From Planotetraspora silvatica (GTDB lineage: Bacteria > Actinomycetota > Actinomycetes > Streptosporangiales > Streptosporangiaceae), in the NCBI RefSeq assembly GCF_016863315.1, contig NZ_BOOQ01000013.1:124001-188000 (forward strand): 64,000 nucleotides of DNA, read 5' to 3'. A model generated the notes under the pieces. That model had not been told where the DNA came from and searched no databases. It saw only the letters and a program-made list of their open reading frames with translations. A program made the translations under genes and the position numbers. The stretch's first letter is position 1, and every line of letters starts with the position of its first letter. Shown piece after piece: positions 9,074 through 15,624 of this stretch.

Positions 9074-10465
9074 ATGGAGTCGAATATGACGTGGGACGTG
9101 AAAGAGTTCGCCGAGGCCGCTGAGGTGACGGTGGACGAGCTGGCCGCCTATGTGGACCAGAGCCAGCGGGGCATGGCGCCGGTTCTGCGCCGCCGGCCTC
9201 CGCGTGAGCTGGCGGACAAGCTGGAGCTGGCCCGGTGGATCCGAGAGGGGGGCATGACGCCCGAGGACTACCGGCGGTTCCTCGGCGACTATCTCCGCGA
9301 GGGCACGCGGCTGCACCACCCCGCCTACCTCGGCCACCAGAGCGCCGTTCCCGACTTCCCCGCGGCGCTCGCCGACTTCGTCCACGGCGCGACCAACAAC
9401 CCGATGGCGATCTACGAGATGGGCGCCTCGGCCGCGACGGTCGAGTTCGAGGTGCTGCGCTGGATGCTCGCCAAGGTCGGTTTCCGCGACGGCGGCGGCG
9501 TGCTGACGCACGGGGGTTCCCTGGCCAACCTGACCGGGATGCTCGCCGCGCGGGCCGCCGTAGCGCCGGACGCCTGGGCCGACGGCGTCCCGGCGGACCT
9601 CGTCCTGCTGGCACCGCCGTCCGCGCACTACTCGATCACCCGGGCCGCCGCGATCCTCGGCCTGGGCGAGCGGGCCGTCGTTCCGCTGGAGGTCGACGGC
9701 CTCGGCCGGATCGACGTCACCCGCCTGCCCGCCGTACTGGAACAGGTGCGCCGGTCGGGGCGGCGGCCGATGGCCCTGGTCGCCGGAGCGTGCGCCACCG
9801 GCACCGGCCTTTACGACGATCTCCGGGCGATCGGGGAGTTCTGCGCGGAGAACGGCATCTGGTACCACGTTGACGGCGCGCACGGGGCCTCAGCCCTGCT
9901 CAGCGACGGCCACCGGCATCTGCTCGACGGCATCGAACTGGCCGACTCGGTCATCTGGGACGCCCACAAGATGTTGCGGACCTCGAGCCTCGCCGCCGCG
10001 GTGCTCGTGCGCCGGGAGCCCGACCTGGACGCGGCCTTCCAGCAGCAGGCGAGTTACCTCTTCTACGGCGACCAGGGATTCGACCTGGTCGGCAGGGCCG
10101 TCGAGTGCACCAAGGCCGAACTCGGGCTGAAGATCTTCCTCAACCTCGCATGGCGGGGCGAGCGGGGCATGGGCGAATACGTGGCGCGGCAGTACGAGAC
10201 GGCCCACAGGTTCTGGGAGCTGGCCAGGAACCGGCCCGGTTTCGTGTTCCCCTACGAGCCGGAGAGCAACATCGTCTGCTTCCGGTACGGCACGGCCGAC
10301 CAGGCGGCCATCCGCGAACGGCTGATGGCCGACGGCACGTTCCACCTGACCTCAGCCGAGATCGGCGGGGTCCGCCACCTCCGGGTGACCGTGATGGCCC
10401 CGGCGACCGACGACCAAACCCTGGAGTCCCTCCTCGACCACATCACCCCCCTCTTTTCCGCGTGA
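9074..10465 (+). CDS. PLP-dependent group II amino-acid decarboxylase
   Basis: 463 residues. The Schiff-base Lys is K299 in WDAHKML, and the PLP-pairing Asp is D267 in YHVDGAHGA; both are hallmarks of group II decarboxylases (glutamate, aromatic, 2,4-diaminobutyrate). HPAYLGHQ near residue 82 and NNPMAIYEMGASA near 108 shape the active site. The substrate cannot be assigned by eye. There is no ribosome site, and a -10-like CATTAT ends 6 bases before ATG 9074, so the transcript may be leaderless. Divergent from an Lrp regulator. Its stop codon TGA (10463-10465) lies inside the first core of the 53-bp repeat array. Confidence 0.88.
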   Translation: MESNMTWDVKEFAEAAEVTVDELAAYVDQSQRGMAPVLRRRPPRELADKLELARWIREGGMTPEDYRRFLGDYLREGTRLHHPAYLGHQSAVPDFPAALADFVHGATNNPMAIYEMGASAATVEFEVLRWMLAKVGFRDGGGVLTHGGSLANLTGMLAARAAVAPDAWADGVPADLVLLAPPSAHYSITRAAAILGLGERAVVPLEVDGLGRIDVTRLPAVLEQVRRSGRRPMALVAGACATGTGLYDDLRAIGEFCAENGIWYHVDGAHGASALLSDGHRHLLDGIELADSVIWDAHKMLRTSSLAAAVLVRREPDLDAAFQQQASYLFYGDQGFDLVGRAVECTKAELGLKIFLNLAWRGERGMGEYVARQYETAHRFWELARNRPGFVFPYEPESNIVCFRYGTADQAAIRERLMADGTFHLTSAEIGGVRHLRVTVMAPATDDQTLESLLDHITPLFSA

Positions 10466-10921
10466 TCATGCACAGGTTCGGCGGCATGCCGTACGAGCTG
10501 GCCAAACCCCGTCCGTGATCATGCACAGGTTCGCGTTCATGGCTCGAGAGCTGGGCGAATCCAGTTCGTGATCATGCACAGGTTCGGTCGCACGCCGCAC
10601 GACCTCGGGAAACTTTCACCGTGATCATGCGCAGGTTCGCGGACATGTCGCCCAACCTCGGGAAACCCCTCCCGTGATCATGCACTGGGCTCCGCCGTGC
10701 ATGATCACGGGAACGAAAGCAGCAGGCCACACGGCCGACTACAGAATCTGCGCATGATCACGAACTGGAAAGCGGCAGGTTGGCCATGCGATCAACGAAT
10801 CCGTGCATGATCACGGGCAACATTCGCGCTGGTCATTGGCCATTCCCAAGAACCCGTGCATGATCACGGACAAGGTGGCCGCTGGTCGGCGGCCACCTTT
10901 CCGAACCTGTGCATGATCACG
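10461..10921. repeat. Mirror-image array of ten 53-bp-spaced repeat cores
   Basis: The core CGTGATCATGCACAGGTTCG or a close variant starts at 10461, 10514, 10567, 10620 and 10673: exactly 53 bp apart, all on the plus strand. The same core then occurs five times on the minus strand, ending at 10709, 10762, 10815, 10868 and 10921, again exactly 53 bp apart. The 33-bp sequences between cores are related but much more diverged than the cores (in the direct half most carry GAGCTGG/GACCTCGG-like stretches). The array fills the gap between two convergent genes, and the first core contains the decarboxylase stop codon. No open frame of interest lies in the gap 10466-10948. I do not recognise this element. 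Confidence 0.95.
10671..10711. repeat. 15-bp perfect inverted repeat at the array axis
   Basis: CCCGTGATCATGCAC (10671-10685) and its exact complement (10697-10711) flank an 11-base loop. They are the innermost direct and inverted cores of the array. As RNA this would be a strong hairpin, and since both flanking genes converge here it could terminate either transcript. Confidence 0.9.
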
Positions 10922-10948
10922 GCGATGGGGGGCGGGCGGGGTGGGGGG

Positions 10949-12631
10949 TTAGAAACGGGCGGGTTCTGAGTAGGTGCCCCATTCGGCGCGGAGGGCGTCG
11001 CAGATCTCCCCCAGGGTCGCCTCGGCCCGGGCGGCGTCGAGCATGGGCGGGATCATGTTGTCGCTCGTCCTCGAAGCGGCCGTGAGCGCCGCCAGAGCCG
11101 CGTCGACGGCCGCCTGGTCCCGGGCGCCGCGGCGTTCCGCGAGAACGCGCCGCTGTTCGACCTCGACCTCATGGCTGATCCGGAGGATCTCCAGGGGCTC
11201 CTCGACCGACGCGGTGTGGCAGTTGACCCCGACGATCCGCTTGTCCCCCTTCTCCAGCTTCCGCTGGTAGTCGAAGGCCGCCTCGGCGATCTCCGACATG
11301 AACCAGCCGTCCTCGATGCCTCGGAGGATCCCGGACGTCATCGTCCCGTCAGACCCCATATCCCGAATTTTCGTGAAAATGGCTTCGGCCTCGGCCTCCA
11401 GCCTGTCGGTCAGCTCCTCGACGTACCAGGAGCCGCCCAGAGGATCGACGACGTTGACGACCTCGGTCTCCTCCATGATGACCTGCTGCGTCCGCAGGGC
11501 GATCTCCGCGGCCTTCTGGGACGGCAGCGCGAGCACCTCGTCCAGCGCGTTGGTGTGCAGGGAGTTGGTCCCGCCGAGCACCGCCGCCAGCGCCTCCACC
11601 GCCGTGCGGACGATGTTGTTGTCGGGCTGTTGCGCGGTCAGCGAGACGCCTGCGGTCTGGGTGTGGAAGCGCAGCCACTGGGCCTTCTCGGTCCGCGCGC
11701 CGTACACGTCTCGCATCCACCGGGCCCAGATCCGCCGGGCGGCCCTGAACTTGGCGATCTCCTCGAAGAAGTCGATGTGCGCGTCGAAGAAGAACGACAA
11801 TCCCGGAGCGAAGGCGTCGACGTCGAGCCCGCGCGACAGGCCGAGCTCGACGTAGCCGAACCCGTCCGCGAGGGTGAAAGCCAGCTCCTGCGCCGCCGTG
11901 GACCCGGCCTCCCGGATGTGGTAGCCGGAGACCGACAGCGGCTTGTACGCGGGGATCTCGGCGGCGCAGAACTCCATGAGGTCGCCGATCAGCCGCAGAT
12001 GGGGCTCGGGGGAGAACAGCCACTCCTTCTGCGCGATGTACTCCTTGAAGATGTCCGTCTGGAGGGTTCCGTTCAGCTTGCCCGTCGGCACGCCCTGCCT
12101 CTCGGCCGCGACGACGTACATGCAGAAGATCGGTACGGCCGGCCCGCTGATGGTCATCGAGGTGGTGACGTCACCGAGCGGGATGCCGTCGAACAGCTGG
12201 TCCATGTCCAGTGCCGAGTCGATGGCGACACCGCAGTGCCCCACCTCCCCGAGGGAGTGCGAGTCGTCGGAGTCGCGGCCCATCAGCGTCGGCATGTCGA
12301 ACGCGACGGACAGACCTCCTCCTCCGGCGCCGAGGATCATCTTGTAGCGCTCGTTGGTCTGCTGGGCGTTGCCGAACCCGGCGAACTGCCGGATCGTCCA
12401 TGGCCGCCCCCGGTAGCCGGTCGGATGGAGGCCCCGGGTGAACGGGAACTCGCCGGGCCAGCCGATGCGCGCGAATCGCGGATCGCTGGAGGTGGGCCCG
12501 TAAACGGGGTCGACCTCCAGGCCGGAAAGGGTCCGGAACTCCCCTGCCCGCTTGAAGGCGGCGTCGTACCGTGCCTGCCAGCGGGCCCGGCCGGCCTCGG
12601 TGTCGGCGTCGCGCGCGTGCTTCGGGTCCAT
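10949..12631 (-). CDS. icmA: Isobutyryl-CoA mutase large subunit (adenosylcobalamin-dependent)
   Basis: 560 residues from ATG 12631 (GGAGG four bases upstream). The sequence is the substrate-binding TIM-barrel of acyl-CoA mutases without the C-terminal B12-binding domain, as in IcmA, whose partner IcmB supplies that domain. Two residues separate isobutyryl- from methylmalonyl-CoA mutases: Phe83 in RQFAGFGNA (Tyr in methylmalonyl mutase) and Gln201 in YIAQKEW (Arg in methylmalonyl mutase). Both are the isobutyryl type. It interconverts isobutyryl-CoA and n-butyryl-CoA, linking valine catabolism to butyrate units. No icmB lies in this window. MeaB, epimerase and adenosyltransferase genes are nearby. 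A palindromic operator overlaps its promoter. Confidence 0.88.
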   Translation of the reverse strand: MDPKHARDADTEAGRARWQARYDAAFKRAGEFRTLSGLEVDPVYGPTSSDPRFARIGWPGEFPFTRGLHPTGYRGRPWTIRQFAGFGNAQQTNERYKMILGAGGGGLSVAFDMPTLMGRDSDDSHSLGEVGHCGVAIDSALDMDQLFDGIPLGDVTTSMTISGPAVPIFCMYVVAAERQGVPTGKLNGTLQTDIFKEYIAQKEWLFSPEPHLRLIGDLMEFCAAEIPAYKPLSVSGYHIREAGSTAAQELAFTLADGFGYVELGLSRGLDVDAFAPGLSFFFDAHIDFFEEIAKFRAARRIWARWMRDVYGARTEKAQWLRFHTQTAGVSLTAQQPDNNIVRTAVEALAAVLGGTNSLHTNALDEVLALPSQKAAEIALRTQQVIMEETEVVNVVDPLGGSWYVEELTDRLEAEAEAIFTKIRDMGSDGTMTSGILRGIEDGWFMSEIAEAAFDYQRKLEKGDKRIVGVNCHTASVEEPLEILRISHEVEVEQRRVLAERRGARDQAAVDAALAALTAASRTSDNMIPPMLDAARAEATLGEICDALRAEWGTYSEPARF

Positions 12632-12662
12632 ACGGCCTCCAAAGTGTCGGATCCCAAAGAAA

Positions 12663-12691
12663 ATACTAGGACGTCCTAGTACCCTTTCCAA
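12663..12691 (-). promoter_or_regulatory. icmA promoter with 18-bp palindromic operator
   Basis: On the minus strand TTGGAA (12691-12686) and TAGTAT (12668-12663) are separated by exactly 17 bases, a good sigma-70-type promoter. The perfect palindrome TACTAGGACGTCCTAGTA (12664-12681) covers the spacer and most of the -10, a classic repressor position 32 bases before the start codon. The regulator is not identifiable from the sequence. Confidence 0.75.
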
Positions 12692-12779
12692 CGCCGCGTC
12701 GCCCCTTACGGAAGGTGACCTGACGGTTCCCCTTCGCATGCCGTCATGTCACACGTTGGTCGCAAATTGCCACGGATCT

Positions 12780-12785
12780 TTGACA
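12780..12785 (+). promoter_or_regulatory. Possible -35 (TTGACA) of the subtilase gene
   Basis: A consensus TTGACA lies 58 bases before the GTG start in an AT-richer stretch. The matching -10 is weak (AACCAT at 16-base spacing). Candidate only. Confidence 0.35.
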
Positions 12786-12843
12786 AACAGATGAAATCTT
12801 CAACCATGGCTAGGGCCCTCTCAAAGTCCACACGGAGGTGGAT

Positions 12844-14568
12844 GTGAAGCGCGTCACAGTAGTCGTCGCAGCGACCGCGGTCGTAGCGGCGACCTTGACG
12901 GCCCCGGCTCAAGCGGTCCAGACCACGCGATCCGCAGCCGCGGCCCAAAAGGCCACGACCGAATACGTCGTCCTGTACAAGGAAGGCGCCAACGCCGCAC
13001 AAGCCCAGAAGGCGATCGAGGCGGCGGGCGGCACGCTCGTCAAGGTCAATTCCGAAGTCGGCGTCGCCACAGTCAGCACCACCAACGCCGGCTTCGTCGG
13101 CGCGATCAAGAACAACGCGGTCATCGGAGGTGTCGCCCGCAACCGCACGATCGGCAGCGTGCCCGCCGACTCCGCGGTCACGCGGAAGGCCGCCCAGAAC
13201 AAGGCGGTCGAACGGGAAGGCCGCGGTCACGGCTCCCCGTCCAAGGGGCACACGAGCACCAAGGACGAGCCGCTGTCCGACCTTCAGTGGGACATGAAGC
13301 AGATCCAGGCGGACAAGGCCCACAAGTACGAGCAGGGCGACAAGGGCGTCCTCGTCGGCGTCCTCGACACCGGCATCGACGGGTCCCACCCCGACATCGC
13401 GCCCAACTTCAGCAAGAAGCTGAGCCGCAACTTCACCGTCGACCTTCCCGCCGACGCCAACGGCACCGTGATCGACGGGCCGTGCGCGAGTGACCCGGAC
13501 GGCTCCTGCAACGACCCCAACGACGTGGACGAGGACGGGCACGGCACGCACGTCGCCTCCTCGATCGCCTCCCCCATCAACGGCCTCGGCATCTCCGGCG
13601 TCGCACCCAAGGTCACCCTGGTGAACCTGCGGGCGGGCCAGGACTCGGGCTACTTCTTCGTCCAGCCCACCATCGACGCCCTCACCTACGCCGGTGACAT
13701 CGGCGTCGACGTGGTCAACATGAGCTACTACATCGACCCGTGGCTGTTCAACTGCGCCAACAACCCGGCCGACTCGCCCGACGAGCAGCTGGAGCAGCGG
13801 ACGATCGTCACGGCGGTCCAGCGGGCACTGAACTACGCGAACAAGCGCGGCGTGACCCTGGTGTCCGCGGCCGGCAACGGAGCGACCGACTACACGAAGA
13901 CGATCTCCGACGCCTCCAGCCCGGACTTCGCCCAGGTCGCCGGTCAGCAGCCGCGCAGCCGCACGATCCCGCCGAGCTGCATCTCGATGCCGAGCGAGGG
14001 CGAGCACGTGATCTCCGTGTCGTCGACCGGCATCAGCACCCGCAAGGCGTACTACTCCGACTACGGCAACGGCTACATCGACGTGGCCTCGCCGGGCGGC
14101 GACGCCTACGACACCCCCGGCAACACCAGGGACATCACCAAGACGACGCTCTCGGCCTACCCGAAGGCCCTCGCCGTCGCCAACGAGGAGATCGACGCGA
14201 ACGGCGACCCGACGGTCGACTACGTGGTCAAGGACTGCAAGGGCTCCGTCTGCGCCTACTACCAGTACCTCCAGGGCACCTCGATGGCCTCCCCCAGGGC
14301 GGTCGGCGTCGTGGCGCTGATCGTCAGCAAGTACGGCCACCGCGACTACCGGCACGGCGGCCTGACGCTCGACCCGAGCGTCGTCGAGGGCATCCTCAAG
14401 GGCACGGCCACCAAGAAGGCCTGCCCGACGCCGGCCGCCTTCACCTACACCCGGATCCTGCCGACCGGTGGCACCGCCACCGCGACGCACACGTGTGAGG
14501 GCTCGGTGTCCGGCAACGGCTTCTACGGCAAGGGCATCGTCAACGCCCTCCACGCCGTTGGGCACTGA
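12844..14568 (+). CDS. Secreted S8 family serine protease (subtilase)
   Basis: 574 residues from GTG 12844; an in-frame GTG at 12838 overlaps the GGAGG at 12834-12838 and is therefore not preferred. A signal peptide (VKRVTVVVAATAVVAA... to ~AQA) is followed by an I9-type inhibitor propeptide (EYVVLYKEG to ~100). The triad is Asp175 (VGVLDTGIDG), His233 (DGHGTHVAS) and Ser480 (GTSMASP), with oxyanion Asn345 (SAAGNG). The His-rich basic linker (~125-140) probably holds the cleavage site. It acts outside the cell, degrading proteins. Four or more Cys suggest disulphides. It is alone on its strand between icmA and marR. Confidence 0.95.
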   Translation: MKRVTVVVAATAVVAATLTAPAQAVQTTRSAAAAQKATTEYVVLYKEGANAAQAQKAIEAAGGTLVKVNSEVGVATVSTTNAGFVGAIKNNAVIGGVARNRTIGSVPADSAVTRKAAQNKAVEREGRGHGSPSKGHTSTKDEPLSDLQWDMKQIQADKAHKYEQGDKGVLVGVLDTGIDGSHPDIAPNFSKKLSRNFTVDLPADANGTVIDGPCASDPDGSCNDPNDVDEDGHGTHVASSIASPINGLGISGVAPKVTLVNLRAGQDSGYFFVQPTIDALTYAGDIGVDVVNMSYYIDPWLFNCANNPADSPDEQLEQRTIVTAVQRALNYANKRGVTLVSAAGNGATDYTKTISDASSPDFAQVAGQQPRSRTIPPSCISMPSEGEHVISVSSTGISTRKAYYSDYGNGYIDVASPGGDAYDTPGNTRDITKTTLSAYPKALAVANEEIDANGDPTVDYVVKDCKGSVCAYYQYLQGTSMASPRAVGVVALIVSKYGHRDYRHGGLTLDPSVVEGILKGTATKKACPTPAAFTYTRILPTGGTATATHTCEGSVSGNGFYGKGIVNALHAVGH

Positions 14569-14678
14569 CCGCGCACCCTCCGCATGACACCGACGGCCAT
14601 CGCCTCCGGGCGGTGGCCGTCACCGTCTCGGTCCCCCGAGCCGACCGCCGCGAGGAACACGATGGCCAGGAACCGACG

Positions 14679-14725
14679 GCCTCCAAGGCGCCCCGAGCCC
14701 GGCTAGCCGGAGGCGAGGCGACCAA
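14679..14725. repeat. Dispersed 47-bp GCCTC/GAGGC element, copy 1
   Basis: Matches 31380-31426 at 40 of 47 positions without gaps. Its ends are inverted (GCCTC at 14679, GAGGC at 14715). Both copies lie between convergent gene ends, here between the subtilase and marR, so a bidirectional transcription-stop role is plausible. The GAGCCGGAGGCGAGG-like tail is a type of intergenic repeat seen in actinomycetes. Confidence 0.75.
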
Positions 14726-14734
14726 ACACAGGAG

Positions 14735-15325
14735 TTAGACGCTGAAGTCCCCTGCGGCGACTCGGAGCGTCTTGAGGAGGTCGAACATCTCCCCCAGGTC
14801 GGCGTCGCCGTACATGCCCATGCCGAAGCCCGCCTCCATGAGGTCGGCGGTGGCCCGGCTCACCACGTCACGGCCCTCGTCGGTGATGTGGGCCAGGACG
14901 CCGCGCCCGTCCTTGGGATTGCGCATCCGCTTGACCAGTCCGGCCCGCTCGAGCCGGTCGACGGTGTTCGTCACGCTGGTCGGATGGACCATGAGACGCT
15001 CGCCGATCTTGGACAGGGGCAGGGCGCCGGCACGGCTGAACGTGAGCAGCACCAGCGCCTCGTAACGGGCGAAGGTCAGGTCGTACGGCTTCAGCAGCGT
15101 GTCCAGTTGCGCCAGCAGGATCTGGTGGGCTCGCATGATCGACGTCACGGCGGCCATGGCGGACGACGGGCCGAACTTCTCGCGCCAGGTCTCCGCGGCA
15201 CGTTCGATCGGGTCGAACGGCAGGTTGAGCGGCCGTGAACCGCTGAGCGGGAGCTGGCTTGAACTGGGCGGAAGGGGCACAGCGATATACGGTATCGCGA
15301 CGGCTTTCGTGATCGACCCGCGCAC
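14735..15325 (-). CDS. MarR family transcriptional regulator
   Basis: Up to 196 residues from GTG 15325. An in-frame GTG at 15280 is also possible, and neither has a good ribosome site. The winged HTH is clear: PLSKIGERLMVHPTSVTNTV, then the wing DRLERAGLVKRMRNPKDGRG. The N-terminal helix RAHQILLAQLD and the C-terminal dimer helix are typical. It is a conserved actinobacterial type found with the meaB/thiolase/epimerase block. Ligand and targets are unknown; it could regulate the divergent membrane protein at 15617. The first ~35 residues (Pro/Ser-rich) may be non-coding if the later start is used. Confidence 0.88.
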   Translation of the reverse strand: MRGSITKAVAIPYIAVPLPPSSSQLPLSGSRPLNLPFDPIERAAETWREKFGPSSAMAAVTSIMRAHQILLAQLDTLLKPYDLTFARYEALVLLTFSRAGALPLSKIGERLMVHPTSVTNTVDRLERAGLVKRMRNPKDGRGVLAHITDEGRDVVSRATADLMEAGFGMGMYGDADLGEMFDLLKTLRVAAGDFSV

Positions 15326-15540
15326 GTAGCGTAACTGAATTCATTCCTTGACCCCAGAACTCCCTCCCTCAGGGTCACGCTCCGTTATGGTTGCGACGTC
15401 AAAAGGTGAGGCGGCGGCAAACCCGGTGGCCCGGGGAGCCCGGTCTGCTAACGCGGACCGTGGCGAGGCCGATGGAAGACCAGTGCCGGGGGGAACGGCG
15501 CGGTCCCACGCCCCGCTCACACAGGCACGGGGGGTGCTTG

Positions 15541-15624
15541 ATGGGCAGCATGCCTGTCCCGGCGCGTAGCACGCGCCGTATATCGACGATGGTGCGGCCA
15601 GGGGCCGCGCCGGGCCGTGGGTAA
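15541..15624 (+). CDS. Putative 27-residue leader peptide
   Basis: ATG 15541 follows GGGGGTG at good distance and encodes a 27-residue basic peptide (MGSMPVPARSTRRISTMV...). Its TAA at 15622-15624 overlaps the GTG start (15617) of the next gene in another frame. This is the arrangement of a translationally coupled leader ORF. It also contains a 7-bp perfect stem (15561-15567/15571-15577). No homologue is recognised, so coding status is inferred from ribosome site and overlap only. Confidence 0.45.
   Translation: MGSMPVPARSTRRISTMVRPGAAPGRG

Noticed and set aside
10461-10921. CRISPR array
   Set aside because: Repeat 20 bp with 33-bp linkers looks CRISPR-like, but linkers are related to each other, the array inverts, cores vary at the 3' end, and no cas genes are present.
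15450-15475. tRNA-Ser-like anticodon loop CTGCTAA
   Set aside because: No T-arm (GTTCGANTC) or acceptor stem pairing nearby.
15400-15530. Cobalamin or other riboswitch upstream of the 15541 leader
   Set aside because: A few GGAA/CCGG-like blocks occur, but conserved B12-box and core order are not met; kept only as structured leader.
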